Assembly (NCBI RefSeq): GCF_014640315.1
Contig: NZ_BMGS01000006.1
Location: 280,141 to 344,140, forward strand
Direction of reading: 5' to 3'
Length of the DNA stretch: 64,000 nucleotides
DNA from: Hymenobacter glacieicola
GTDB taxonomy: Bacteria; Bacteroidota; Bacteroidia; Cytophagales; Hymenobacteraceae
Part shown: piece after piece, positions 43,663-52,154 of the stretch
Layout of the letters: each line of letters begins with the position of its first letter
Numbering within the stretch: position 1 is the first letter of the stretch
Made by a program: the position numbers and the translations under genes
Notes under the pieces: generated by a model
Databases searched by the model: none
What the model saw: the letters and a program-made list of their open reading frames with translations, nothing else
What the model was told of the DNA's origin: nothing

Positions 43663-44864
43663 ACCTTTTCAATGATGGCGGCGTAGCCCTGACCCACGCC
43701 CACACACATGGTCACGAGGGCGTAGCGCTTGTTTTGCTGGTGTAGCTCCAGGGCCGCCGTGTTGAGGATGCGGGCCCCGCTCATGCCCAGCGGGTGGCCC
43801 AGGGCAATGGCCCCGCCGTTGGGGTTGATGCGCGGGTCGGAGCCCTCCAGGCCCAGGCCGCGTACGCAGGCCAGGGTTTGGGCCGCAAAGGCCTCGTTGA
43901 ACTCAATCAGGTCGATATGGTCCAGGGTGAGGCCGGCCTTTTTCAGGGCCTGCTGCGAAGCTGGCACCGGCCCGATGCCCATGGTGCGCGGCTCCACGCC
44001 CGCTACCCCCATAGCCACGATGCGGGCCCGGGGCGTAAGGTTGTGCTGCCGGATGCCCTCTTCCGAAGCCAGCAGCAGGGCCGCCGCCCCATCGTTCAGG
44101 CCCGAGGAGTTGCCGGCCGTCACGGAGCCGTTCTTGCGGAATGCCGGGCGAAGGTTGGCCAGCCCCTCCAGGGTAGTGTTCGACTTGATAAACTCGTCCT
44201 GGGCAAACAGCACCGGCTCGCCTTTGCGCTGGGGAATGGCTACGGGCACGATTTCCTCGGCGAAGCGGCCGGAGTCGCGGGCCCGGCCGGCGCGCTGGTG
44301 CGACTCGTAGGCGAACTGGTCCTGATCCTGGCGGCTGATGTGGTACTGATCCACCAGGTTTTCGGCCGTTTCACCCATGGCATCGGTGCCGTATAGGTCC
44401 TCCAGCTTCTCATTGACAAAGCGCCAACCAAAGCTGGAATCGTACATTTTAGAATCAGTGCCGAAGGCTTTGCTGGGCTTCGACATGACGTAGGGCGCGC
44501 GGGTCATGCTCTCGACCCCACCGGAAATAAACAAGTCCCCGTCGCCGCTCTGGATGGCGCGGGCGGCGGCAATGCTGGCCGAAAGGCCCGAGGCGCACAA
44601 ACGGTTCACGGTTTCGCCGGGCACGGAGGTGGGGAGGCCCGCCAGTAGCAGGGCCATGCGGGCCACGTTGCGGTTATCCTCGCCCGCTTGGTTGGCGCAC
44701 CCCAGTATGACATCAGCAATAGCCGCCGGGTCAACGGAGGCGTTGCGCCGGAGCAGTTCCTGAATGACATGGGCCGCCAGGTCATCGGGCCGAACGGCGG
44801 CCAGGGTGCCGCCGAAGTTGCCGATGGGAGTCCGGATGCCGTCGATGATATAGGCTTGGGTCAT
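43659..44864 (-). CDS. paaJ: 3-oxoadipyl-CoA/3-oxo-5,6-dehydrosuberyl-CoA thiolase
   Basis: 401 aa thiolase. Nucleophile Cys in NRLCASGLSA, with His and second Cys in GGAIALGHPLGMSGAR and TMCVGVGQG. It performs the two thiolytic steps of phenylacetate beta-oxidation, releasing acetyl-CoA and succinyl-CoA. Context gives the PaaJ assignment; beta-ketoadipate PcaF is very similar. It overlaps paaY, and its own start follows a 32-bp inverted repeat. Confidence 0.93.
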   Translation of the reverse strand: MTQAYIIDGIRTPIGNFGGTLAAVRPDDLAAHVIQELLRRNASVDPAAIADVILGCANQAGEDNRNVARMALLLAGLPTSVPGETVNRLCASGLSASIAAARAIQSGDGDLFISGGVESMTRAPYVMSKPSKAFGTDSKMYDSSFGWRFVNEKLEDLYGTDAMGETAENLVDQYHISRQDQDQFAYESHQRAGRARDSGRFAEEIVPVAIPQRKGEPVLFAQDEFIKSNTTLEGLANLRPAFRKNGSVTAGNSSGLNDGAAALLLASEEGIRQHNLTPRARIVAMGVAGVEPRTMGIGPVPASQQALKKAGLTLDHIDLIEFNEAFAAQTLACVRGLGLEGSDPRINPNGGAIALGHPLGMSGARILNTAALELHQQNKRYALVTMCVGVGQGYAAIIEKV

Positions 44865-44869
44865 GGGTA

Positions 44870-44975
44870 GTGAAATGGTGAGATGGTGAAATGGTGAGTT
44901 TGATGTTCAGGTGGTGTGGGAAGCCGGACCGTTCAAGGCGGTCAAACTCACTATTTCACCATCTCACCATTTCAC
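44870..44975. repeat. 32-bp inverted repeat between paaI and paaJ
   Basis: Arms 44870-44901 and 44944-44975 match with one mismatch in 32 (GTGAAATGGTGAGATGG...). One arm contains the paaI stop codon and the other lies just upstream of the paaJ ATG. The arms are built from degenerate GGTGAAAT units. Confidence 0.8.
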
Positions 44976-45409
44976 AAGATTTCATTGCTGGTGCGGTAGG
45001 CGGTGCCTTTGAACAGGGCCAGGGCTGCGCCGTGCTGGTTGGTGGCGCGCACGTGGTACACGCCTACTTTGTGCTTGAGGCTTTCCTCGCGGGCTTCCAC
45101 GGTGATGACGTCGCCGAGCTTGCCGGCTTCGAGGTAGTCAATCGTGACGGTGAGGCCCACGCTCTGGCGGCCGTGGCTGTTGCAGGCGAAGGCAAAGGCC
45201 GAGTCGGCGGCGGCGAAGGTGACGCCCCCGTGCAGGGCCGCGAAGCCGTTGAGCATGTCGGGCCGCACCGTGAAGTGCAGCCGGCAGTAGCCCGGCCCCA
45301 CTTCGTCGATTTCCAGCCCCAGCCAGTGACTGAACGCGTCGTGGCCCAGCATCCGGTCCTTTACGGCCTCGGCCTTGCGGCTAGCGTTAGTGGTTTCCGG
45401 CTGGTTCAT
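44972..45409 (-). CDS. paaI: PaaI hotdog-fold thioesterase
   Basis: 145 aa hotdog fold. The motif MLNGFAALHGGVTFAAADSAFAFACNS carries the catalytic Asp and HGG typical of PaaI. It hydrolyses hydroxyphenylacetyl-CoA and related stalled thioesters. It overlaps paaH by 23 bp. Confidence 0.93.
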   Translation of the reverse strand: MNQPETTNASRKAEAVKDRMLGHDAFSHWLGLEIDEVGPGYCRLHFTVRPDMLNGFAALHGGVTFAAADSAFAFACNSHGRQSVGLTVTIDYLEAGKLGDVITVEAREESLKHKVGVYHVRATNQHGAALALFKGTAYRTSNEIL

Positions 45410-46565
45410 GCTGAAAGAAAGTGTGCCCAGCCTTTACCATGCGGCGCAGCAGGGGGCTGGCCCGGTACCGGTCCTCGTGGTACTCTTCGTACAGGCTGTC
45501 GAGGGTAGCCAGCACGGTGGCCGGGCCTAGCTCATCAGCCCAGGCCAGCAGGCCCTTGGGGTAGTTGACGCCCTTGGTCATGGCTAGCTCCAGGTCCTGC
45601 TGGGAAGCCACGTTCAGGGCCAGCGCGTCCACGGCTTCGTTGATGAGCATGGCCAGAATGCGGTAAAGCACCTGACGGCCCAGCGCTTCGTCGCGGGTGG
45701 GCTCGGGCAGGGCGGCATCGGCGGCGTAGCTGTAGAAGCCCCGGCCCGACTTCCGCCCGTAGTAGCCGGCCTCAAACAGGCGCTTTTGGGTGAAGGAAGG
45801 CTTGTAGCGCGGATCGAAAAAGAACGAGGTGAACACCGACTCCGTAACGCGGTAGTTCACGTCGTGGCCGATGAAATCCATCAAGGCAAACGGCCCCATG
45901 CGAAAGCCGCCCAGCTCGGTCATGGCCCAATCGATGGTGGCCATGTCGGCCAGGCCTTCCTCCAGCATGCGGATGGCCTCGCCGTAGAACGGCCGCGCCA
46001 CCCGGTTCACAATAAAGCCCGGCGTATCCTTGGTCAGCACCGGCAGCTTGCCCCAGCTCTGCACCAGGTCGCGCACCTGCTCGGCCAGGCCGGCCCGCGT
46101 CTGCACGGCCGGAATAACTTCTACCAGCTGCATGATGGGGGCCGGGTTGAAGAAGTGAATGCCGATGAAACGCTCGGGTTTCTGGCAGGCGGCGGCAATG
46201 GAGGCAATGGACAGGGAAGAGGTATTGGAGGCCAGAAGGCAGGTTTCCGACACCAGCATTTCTACCTCCCGAAACAGCTGCTGCTTCACGCCGAGGTCTT
46301 CCACCACCGCTTCCAGCACCAGCTCGCAGTCGGCGAAAGAGCTGATGTCCTCCGTCAGGTGCAGGCGCGCGAAGATGGCCGCGGCCATTTCAACGGTCAG
46401 TTTGTCCTTCTCCGCTAGTTTGTCTAGGCTGCCCTGAATGGATTTGCCGGCCCGCTGCAGGGCCTGGGTGTTCTGATCGAGCAGGCGGACGGTGTGGCCG
46501 GCGGAGGCTACCACCTGGGCAATGCCCGCGCCCATGGCCCCGCTGCCGATAATGCCGATAATCAT
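45387..46565 (-). CDS. paaH: 3-hydroxyadipyl-CoA dehydrogenase
   Basis: 392 aa from ATG 46565 (MIIGIIGSGAMGAGIAQ), which begins directly at the Rossmann strand; the upstream ATG at 46601 adds 12 residues translated from the leader. NAD-binding GSGAMGAG, 3HCDH motif FIGIHFFNPAPIMQLVEVI, and a C-terminal 3HCDH helical domain (about 190-290) followed by a second shorter copy. Oxidises 3-hydroxyadipyl-CoA to 3-oxoadipyl-CoA. Confidence 0.92.
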   Translation of the reverse strand: MIIGIIGSGAMGAGIAQVVASAGHTVRLLDQNTQALQRAGKSIQGSLDKLAEKDKLTVEMAAAIFARLHLTEDISSFADCELVLEAVVEDLGVKQQLFREVEMLVSETCLLASNTSSLSIASIAAACQKPERFIGIHFFNPAPIMQLVEVIPAVQTRAGLAEQVRDLVQSWGKLPVLTKDTPGFIVNRVARPFYGEAIRMLEEGLADMATIDWAMTELGGFRMGPFALMDFIGHDVNYRVTESVFTSFFFDPRYKPSFTQKRLFEAGYYGRKSGRGFYSYAADAALPEPTRDEALGRQVLYRILAMLINEAVDALALNVASQQDLELAMTKGVNYPKGLLAWADELGPATVLATLDSLYEEYHEDRYRASPLLRRMVKAGHTFFQHEPAGNH

Positions 46566-46634
46566 GTGGCTCGTGTTTCGTTGAACGAGGTAGAGACGCA
46601 ATATCTAGCGTCTGTTGGTGAGTTTGTCCCGTTT

Positions 46635-46710
46635 GTCATTCCGACGCAGGAGGAATCTGAGTTAAGCCGTAGCAACGATTTAATCCAGATTCCTCCTGCG
46701 TCGGAATGAC
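46635..46710. repeat. 25-bp perfect inverted repeat between paaG and paaH
   Basis: Arms 46635-46659 and 46686-46710 are perfectly complementary (GTCATTCCGACGCAGG...). Next to it (46591-46612) lies AGAGACGCAATATCTAGCGTCT, related to the arms of the repeat at 48302-48415. Confidence 0.85.
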
Positions 46711-46756
46711 AATTCAGATGGGTTGATTTGGCGCTGCGGCATTGCATGCGGCGCCC

Positions 46757-47542
46757 CTACTGCCCCGTGAAGGTTGGCTGGCGCTTCTCCAGGAAGGCCG
46801 CTACCCCTTCGCGGTAGTCGGAGGTGCTGCCGGCGCGGAGCTGGAAGTCGGCTTCGTAGCGCAGCTGCTGGGTTAGGTCGTTGCTGAACGACACGTTCAG
46901 GAGCTGCTTGGTGTAGGCCAAGCCTTTGGTGGGCATGGCGGCCAGCTTGCGCACCAGCGCTTGGGCTTCCTGCTCGAAGGTGTCGTCGGGGAAGGTCTTG
47001 TAAATCATGCCCATCTGCACGGCTTCCGGGGCCGATACCTTGTCGCCGGTCATCATCAGGGCCGAGGCTCGTTGCATCCCAATCAGGCGGGGTAGGAAGA
47101 ACGTGCCGGCGCTGTCCGGAATCAGGCCAATCTTGCTGAAGGCCTGAATAAAGGCGGCCGATTCCTTGGCTACCACAATGTCGCAGGCTAGGGCCAGGTT
47201 GGCACCCGCGCCGGCGGCAACCCCATTCACGGCCGCTACCACCGGCTTTTCCAGCGCCCGAATCAGCTCCACAATGGGGTTATAGAGCTTCTCCACAATC
47301 TCCGCTACTTCCGGGCTATCCGGGCCGGTGATTTCCGCCAGGTCCTGGCCGGCGCAGAAGGCTTTGCCGGTGCCCGTGAGCAGCACGGCGCGCACCGCCG
47401 GGTTCTGCTGGCACTCGCGCAAGTGCTGCTGCAAGGCCAGGGCTACCTCTTTATTAACGCTGTTGAAAACCTGGGGCCGGTTAAAGCAGATAGTGGCGAC
47501 GCCGCCATCAAGGGAAAAGAGCAGGGAAGAAGTTTCGGACAT
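46757..47542 (-). CDS. paaG: 1,2-epoxyphenylacetyl-CoA isomerase
   Basis: 261 aa crotonase. GKAFCAGQDLAEITGPDSPEVAE matches the PaaG signature (CAGQDL), and AAGAGANLALACDIVVA forms the second oxyanion segment. It converts the ring epoxide to oxepin-CoA. Placed directly after the epoxidase genes, before paaH. Confidence 0.92.
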   Translation of the reverse strand: MSETSSLLFSLDGGVATICFNRPQVFNSVNKEVALALQQHLRECQQNPAVRAVLLTGTGKAFCAGQDLAEITGPDSPEVAEIVEKLYNPIVELIRALEKPVVAAVNGVAAGAGANLALACDIVVAKESAAFIQAFSKIGLIPDSAGTFFLPRLIGMQRASALMMTGDKVSAPEAVQMGMIYKTFPDDTFEQEAQALVRKLAAMPTKGLAYTKQLLNVSFSNDLTQQLRYEADFQLRAGSTSDYREGVAAFLEKRQPTFTGQ

Positions 47543-47574
47543 GAGTGGGTAGGGTGGTGGAGAACAAAAAGAAC

Positions 47575-47679
47575 GTCGTGCTTTATCTGGCGTCCGCGCA
47601 GCCGCAGCATCTCTACCGCTGACTAATCAATGAAGCTTACAACGAAGCGGGAGAGGTGCCTCGCGGGGCTCAGCATGAC
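47575..47679. repeat. inverted repeat between paaD and paaG
   Basis: Imperfect arms 47575-47620 and 47646-47679 of the same family as 10520 and 42942 (GAAGCATCTCTACCGC-like centre and CTCAGCATGAC end). Confidence 0.65.
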
Positions 47680-47722
47680 GGTCTTAGTCTGATGTAATGT
47701 CTATGTCAGCTGTAAGGTCAGC

Positions 47723-48217
47723 TTAGGCGTGGCATTTAAAGTAGTCGAAGGGTTCCAGGCAGTCGTCGCATTGGTAGTGGGCTTTGCAGGCCGTGGAGCC
47801 GAACTGGCTGACCAGGTGGGTGTGTTCCGACTTGCAGAGTGGGCAGCGCACGGCCGTATCGGCCCCGAACAGGTTGAGCAGATGGCCGGTAGCGGTGCCG
47901 TCGACGGGCGGGGCAATGCCGTATTCTTCCAGCTTCTGGCGGCCGGCGGCGCTCATCCAATCGGTGGTCCAGGCGGGACTGAGCTGGTTGTGAATCTGCA
48001 GCTTGGTAATGCCTTCCGCCAGCAGCCGCAGCCGGATTTCGGTGGCAATGGTGTTCATGGCCGGGCAGCCGGAGTAGGTCGGTGTGATGGTAACGTGCAC
48101 TTGCTCGCCCTCCACCCGCACGGCGCGCACGATGCCCAGGTCCAGGATGCTGAGCACGGGCACTTCCGGATCGGAAACGTCTTCCAGCAGCTGCCAGATG
48201 TGCTCTTCGGTAGGCAT
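47723..48217 (-). CDS. paaD: phenylacetyl-CoA epoxidase subunit PaaD
   Basis: 164 aa from ATG 48217 (MPTEEHIWQLLEDVSDPEVPVLS). MIP18/SufT-like domain with GCPAMNTIATEI, then a C-terminal zinc-ribbon-like segment with CPLC and CDDC pairs. Required for maturation of the epoxidase, probably in metal or Fe-S delivery. Upstream in-frame ATG at 48376 lies in the repeat and is rejected. Confidence 0.93.
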   Translation of the reverse strand: MPTEEHIWQLLEDVSDPEVPVLSILDLGIVRAVRVEGEQVHVTITPTYSGCPAMNTIATEIRLRLLAEGITKLQIHNQLSPAWTTDWMSAAGRQKLEEYGIAPPVDGTATGHLLNLFGADTAVRCPLCKSEHTHLVSQFGSTACKAHYQCDDCLEPFDYFKCHA

Positions 48218-48301
48218 AAGGGGGTAGGGTAATAAGATGATGAGGTTAGAAAGACGTCGAGCTAAGCGTGCTGAATCAACGCCGCCGCTTCCCGACTTAG
48301 A

Positions 48302-48415
48302 GTAGAGACGCAATATTTTGTGTCTCGTCGTCAGAACAACCGGCCTCAAACGGCGCGGCTTAAACGACCTCAGCAACCGAAGCTAACGACGAGACGCAAT
48401 ATCTTGCGTCTCTAC
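48302..48415. repeat. 30-bp inverted repeat between paaC and paaD
   Basis: Arms 48302-48331 and 48386-48415 (GTAGAGACGCAATAT...) differ at few positions. Each arm is itself nearly palindromic (GAGACGCAA...TTGCGTCTC), so it can fold as one long or two short hairpins. Confidence 0.8.
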
Positions 48416-48422
48416 AGCCGGT

Positions 48423-49229
48423 TTACCACTGCAAACCGGGATAGGTGCGCTGCAGGTATTGCAACTCGGCCAGCAGGTAGCCCAGATGCTCGGAGTGGCG
48501 GCCGTCTTTGCCGCCTTTCTGCATGAACACACCCTGGGGCACCGGCAGGGTCGCTTCCTCGAACACGCGGGCCGCGTGAGCGTCAATCTGCTGCTGAAGG
48601 GGGGCGTAGTCGGGCAGATAGCCGGCGGCTTGCAGGGCCTTTTCGGTGGCCGACGGGGTAGTCAGCTCGCCGGCGTAGCGCCAGAGGTTGCCGAGGGCTT
48701 TTTCCACCCGGCGGCGGCTTTCCTCGGTGCCGTCGCCCAGCCGAATTACCCACTCCGAGCTCCACTTGATGTGGTAGGCCGCTTCCTTCACCGACTTCTC
48801 AGCAATGGCCGCCAGCTGCGCATCGGGGCCCGACTTGAGCTGCAGCAGCAAATGGTAGTGGAAACAGTCGTAAATAAACTGCCGCACAATGGTGTGGGCG
48901 AAGTCGCCGTTGGGCTGCTCCACCAGCAAGGGGTTGCGGTACTCCACGGCCGAGCGCAGGTAGGCCAGGTCGTCCTCGGTGCGGCCCTGGCCTTCCAGCT
49001 CGGCGGCGTACTGGTAGTAGCTGCGGGCCTCGCCCAGCAAGTCCAGGGCAATGTTGGCCATGGCCAGGTCCTGCTCCAGAATGGGGCCGTGGCCGCACCA
49101 CTCGGAAAGGCGGTGGGCCAGAATCAGGCTGGTATCGGCCAACTGCAGCACGTAGGCAAACAGCTGGGCCGGCGTTTCGGGCGTGGGCGCGGCGGCGGCT
49201 GGCGCGGGCATCGGGGAGTCCGTCATCAT
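48423..49229 (-). CDS. paaC: phenylacetyl-CoA epoxidase structural subunit PaaC
   Basis: 268 aa ferritin-like fold (LFAYVLQLADTSLILAHRLSEWCGHGPILEQDLAMANIALDLLGEARSYYQYAA) that pairs with PaaA and lacks a full diiron ligand set. Its ATG overlaps the paaB stop (TAATG), so the two are translationally coupled. The N-terminus has a short Ala/Pro stretch, possibly starting at residue 2 or 7. Confidence 0.94.
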   Translation of the reverse strand: MMTDSPMPAPAAAAPTPETPAQLFAYVLQLADTSLILAHRLSEWCGHGPILEQDLAMANIALDLLGEARSYYQYAAELEGQGRTEDDLAYLRSAVEYRNPLLVEQPNGDFAHTIVRQFIYDCFHYHLLLQLKSGPDAQLAAIAEKSVKEAAYHIKWSSEWVIRLGDGTEESRRRVEKALGNLWRYAGELTTPSATEKALQAAGYLPDYAPLQQQIDAHAARVFEEATLPVPQGVFMQKGGKDGRHSEHLGYLLAELQYLQRTYPGLQW

Positions 49230-49516
49230 TACATGTGCTTGATGGAATCCGGCACCTGGTAAAAGGTCGGATGGCGGTAGATTTTGTCGTTGGCCGGCTC
49301 GTAGAAAGCGGCCGAGTCGTCGGGGTTGGAGGCGTGCACGTGCTTGCTTTCTACTACCCAGATGCTGACGCCTTCCAGGCGGCGCGTGTACACGTCGCGG
49401 GCGTTTTGGATGGCCATTTCGGCGTCGGCGGCGTGGAGGCTACCCACGTGCTTGTGGTCAAGGCCCTGCTTGCTGCGGATGAAAACTTCCCACAGCGGCC
49501 ATTCTTTTTGGGACAT
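49229..49516 (-). CDS. paaB: phenylacetyl-CoA epoxidase subunit PaaB
   Basis: 95 aa from ATG 49516 (MSQKEWPLWEVFIRSKQGLDHKHVGSLHAADAEMA), the canonical PaaB start and length. Small bridging subunit of the PaaABCE complex. Upstream is a strongly pyrimidine-rich leader; the longer frame to 49648 translates that leader and the repeat and is rejected. Confidence 0.95.
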   Translation of the reverse strand: MSQKEWPLWEVFIRSKQGLDHKHVGSLHAADAEMAIQNARDVYTRRLEGVSIWVVESKHVHASNPDDSAAFYEPANDKIYRHPTFYQVPDSIKHM

Positions 49517-49588
49517 ATATTGGGAGGGCGTGAGGGTAGGAGGGTAAGAGTTTAGGAGGGAGTGGGAATGGATACGCCCGGAAATTAT

Positions 49589-49683
49589 CCGTCCTGCTGA
49601 GTTTGCCGAAGCATTTCGCGGGCTGACGCTGGGTGGGAACATCAGCATTCAAGCAAAATGCCCCGACAAGCCCAGCAGGACGG
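49589..49683. repeat. inverted repeat between paaA and paaB
   Basis: Arms 49589-49616 and 49656-49683 (CCGTCCTGCTGAG... and ...CAGCAGGACGG), mostly complementary. Same family as 10520 and 42942. Confidence 0.7.
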
Positions 49684-49699
49684 GGTATGCTAGGGTGCG

Positions 49700-50659
49700 T
49701 TAGGCGGCTACGGCTTTGGCTTCTTCGCGCTGCTTGCGCTTCTCGGCGTGGGCCAGGGCGGCCTCCCGGACCCAGGCGCCTTCCTCGTGGGCTTGCACGC
49801 GGGCCTGCAGGCGCTCCTGGTTACAGAGGCCGTTGCCCTTCACCACGTTCCAGAACTCTTCCCAGTCCACATCGCCGAAGTCGTAGCCCTGCTTGGCCTC
49901 GTTCCACTTCAGGTTGGGGTCCGGCACCGTGAGGCCCAGGAACTCGGCCTGGGGCACCATCATGTCCACGAATTTCTGGCGCAGCTCGTCGTTGGTGAAG
50001 CGCTTGATGCGCCAGTTCATCGACTGGGCCGTGTTCGGCGACTCCGAGTCCTTGGGGCCGAACATCATCAGTGTGGGCCACCACCAGCGGTTGAGGCCTT
50101 CCTGGGCCATGGCCTTCTGCTCCGGCGAGCCTTCGCACAGAGTTTGCATGATTTCAAAGCCCTGACGCTGGTGGAAGCTTTCCTCCTTGCACACGCGCAC
50201 CATGGCGCGGGCGTAGGGGCCGTAGGAGGTGCGGCACAGCGGCACCTGGTTCAGGATGGCGGCGCCATCAACCAGCCAGCCCACGCAGCCCATGTCAGCC
50301 CAGCTGAGGGTAGGGTAGTTGAAAATGCTCGAATACTTGGCTTTGCCCGAGTGCAAGTCGGCCAGCATTTGGTCGCGGGAGGCACCCAGGGTTTCGGCGG
50401 CGGAGTAGAGGTAGAGGCCGTGCCCGGCTTCGTCCTGCACCTTGGCCAGCAGAATGGACTTGCGCTTAAGCGAAGGTGCCCGCGTAATCCAGTTGCCTTC
50501 CGGGAGCATGCCCACCAGCTCGGAGTGCGCGTGCTGGGAAATCTGCCGGATCAGCGTTTTGCGGTAAGCGTCGGGCATCCAGTCCTTGGGCTCAATGCGG
50601 ACATCGGCGTCAATGCGGGCCTGAAACTGTTCTTCCTGGGTGAGTTCTAGCGTTTCCAT
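49700..50659 (-). CDS. paaA: phenylacetyl-CoA epoxidase catalytic subunit PaaA
   Basis: 319 aa from ATG 50659 ([19 protein letters not shown]). Diiron ligands are visible in [16 protein letters not shown] (E-x2-H) and [11 protein letters not shown] (E-x2-H). Uses O2 to epoxidise the aromatic ring of phenylacetyl-CoA, with electrons from PaaE. The probable PaaR operator lies 17 bp before the ATG and overlaps a -7-like box, so paaA begins its own transcription unit although paaE lies upstream. Confidence 0.96.
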   Translation of the reverse strand: METLELTQEEQFQARIDADVRIEPKDWMPDAYRKTLIRQISQHAHSELVGMLPEGNWITRAPSLKRKSILLAKVQDEAGHGLYLYSAAETLGASRDQMLADLHSGKAKYSSIFNYPTLSWADMGCVGWLVDGAAILNQVPLCRTSYGPYARAMVRVCKEESFHQRQGFEIMQTLCEGSPEQKAMAQEGLNRWWWPTLMMFGPKDSESPNTAQSMNWRIKRFTNDELRQKFVDMMVPQAEFLGLTVPDPNLKWNEAKQGYDFGDVDWEEFWNVVKGNGLCNQERLQARVQAHEEGAWVREAALAHAEKRKQREEAKAVAA

Positions 50660-50675
50660 GCCTCTTAAACAAAGC

Positions 50676-50697
50676 TTAACTAACATTCGTTAGTTAA
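50676..50697. promoter_or_regulatory. PaaR-type operator at the paaA promoter
   Basis: A 22-bp palindrome whose core CTAACATTCGTTAG (50680-50693) matches CNAACATTCGTTNG, shared with 52960-52973. On the minus strand it directly follows TACATTTA (50695-50702), a 7/8 match to the -7 consensus TAnnTTTG. Binding would block transcription start. Confidence 0.75.
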
Positions 50698-50742
50698 ATG
50701 TAGAGAAAAGTTTAGGTTGTACTACTGAATTCTTTGAATGTT

Positions 50743-50976
50743 CTAATCGCTCCTATCTTGAGTAGGCCTGAAATTCTCATAAGCAGTAGCATTATGTTTT
50801 CTGCCTTCAGACGTGAATTGTGTCAGGCCTTCGTAATGGTGGAACATACGGCTACTTAAAAGTTGACCATTTAAATACCACCGCTTCATAATCAGGCGGC
50901 CAGCCATAAATATGTATTCCTCTCTATGAGCTCCATATACAGTCTTCTTAACAGTCCATAATTTCCCAGTATCCAT
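50743..50976 (-). CDS. hypothetical 77-aa protein between paaE and paaA
   Basis: 77 aa from ATG 50976, 12 bp after the paaE stop. No family recognised. Rich in Tyr, Arg and Lys; the stretch RWYLNGQLLSSRMFHHYEGLTQFTSEGRKHN is loosely like MORN/YwqK repeats. Base composition is clearly more AT-rich than the paa genes, and it interrupts the usual paaE/paaA neighbourhood. May be a recent insertion or a non-coding stretch. Confidence 0.4.
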   Translation of the reverse strand: MDTGKLWTVKKTVYGAHREEYIFMAGRLIMKRWYLNGQLLSSRMFHHYEGLTQFTSEGRKHNATAYENFRPTQDRSD

Positions 50977-50988
50977 TTCAATCGTGGT

Positions 50989-52068
50989 TTACTGGTCGAA
51001 ATCCACCGTAACCTTTTCGGAGGTGGGGCGGGCTTGGCAGGAGAGGACGTAGCCTTTGGCTACTTCAGTGTCGGAGAGAGAGTAGTTCACGTCCATTTCC
51101 ACGGTGCCTGCCGTGATGCGGCAGCGGCAGGTGCTGCACATGCCGTTTTTGCAGGAGTAGGGGGCATCGGCGCCGGTTTCGAGCAGGGCGTCCAGAATGG
51201 TGTCGCCGTAGTACGACATTTCCAGGATGCGCTTCGTGCCTTCCAGCTGCACGGTTACCTGGCTGTGCTTGTCGTACTGGCCGGCGGGGCGCTGGGCCTG
51301 ACGGGCGGCGGCGCGCTGGGCGCTGCCGGCGGAGGCAAACATCTCGAAGTGAATCTTTTCCGGCGCTACCCCAGCCTCGGCCAGCACGTCCTTTACGTCG
51401 TTAATCATCTCCTCCGGCCCGCAGATAAAGCACTCGTCAATTTCGCGGGCGGGCACAATCTTCTCCAGGAACAACCGGGCTTTCTCGGCGTTGATGCGGC
51501 CAAACAGCAGGTCCGTGTCGCCCTGCTCGCGGCTGAGGATGTGGTAGACGCTCAGGCGGTTCAGGAAGCGGTTTTTCAGGCCCTCAATTTCCTCCTTGAA
51601 GATGATGGAGTTGCGGCCCCGGTTGCCATAAATGAGGTAGACCCGGCTGTTGGGCTCGGTCAGGAGCACCGTTTTGATGATGGACATGACCGGCGTAATG
51701 CCCGAGCCCGCCGCAAACATAACGTAGAGCTTCTGCTGCTCCGGGTGCAGCTCGGTGTAGAAGTGACCCATTGGGGGCATTACTTCCAGCTCTTCGCCCA
51801 CGCGCAGCTGCTCTACCGCCAGCGACGAAAAGCGGCCTTCCGGTACTTTCTTGATGGCCACGCGCCACTCGTTTTCCAGGGGGCTGCTGCAAATGGAGTA
51901 GGAACGGCGCAGCTCCTCGCCATTGTGCTCCCGCCGGAACGTCAGGTACTGGCCCTGGGTGAACTTGAACGTCTCGCGCAGATCGGCGGGCACGTCCAGG
52001 GCCACGCTCACGCAGTCCGGCGTCTCCCGAACGATGCTCTTGATTTTGACTTTATGAAAACGACTCAT
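50989..52068 (-). CDS. paaE: phenylacetyl-CoA epoxidase reductase PaaE
   Basis: 359 aa. FAD-binding ferredoxin-reductase domain (about 1-105, with RRSYSICSSP), NAD-binding domain (about 110-240, FAAGSGITPVMSIIKT), and a C-terminal plant-type 2Fe-2S domain with C-x4-C-x2-C (SCKNGMCSTCRCRI) and a fourth Cys near the end. Transfers electrons from NAD(P)H to PaaA. Lies 85 bp downstream of tetR. Confidence 0.95.
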   Translation of the reverse strand: MSRFHKVKIKSIVRETPDCVSVALDVPADLRETFKFTQGQYLTFRREHNGEELRRSYSICSSPLENEWRVAIKKVPEGRFSSLAVEQLRVGEELEVMPPMGHFYTELHPEQQKLYVMFAAGSGITPVMSIIKTVLLTEPNSRVYLIYGNRGRNSIIFKEEIEGLKNRFLNRLSVYHILSREQGDTDLLFGRINAEKARLFLEKIVPAREIDECFICGPEEMINDVKDVLAEAGVAPEKIHFEMFASAGSAQRAAARQAQRPAGQYDKHSQVTVQLEGTKRILEMSYYGDTILDALLETGADAPYSCKNGMCSTCRCRITAGTVEMDVNYSLSDTEVAKGYVLSCQARPTSEKVTVDFDQ

Positions 52069-52075
52069 GTTGTTT

Positions 52076-52154
52076 AGCTATTAGCCGCTAGCCATTGGCT
52101 GTTAGCTTTCGTCAGCCGAGAGGCTAACAGCTAAGAGTCAATAGCTAACAGCTC
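52076..52154. repeat. nested inverted repeats between tetR and paaE
   Basis: Repeated GCTGTTAGC / GCTAACAGC units around 52098-52152 can fold into alternative hairpins; related TAGCTATTAGC units lie at 52075-52090. The distal units abut the tetR stop codon. Confidence 0.6.

Noticed and set aside
44870..44975. Degenerate GGTGAAAT repeats considered as a CRISPR or minisatellite
   Set aside because: The two arrays are arms of one inverted repeat, with no spacers and no cas genes.
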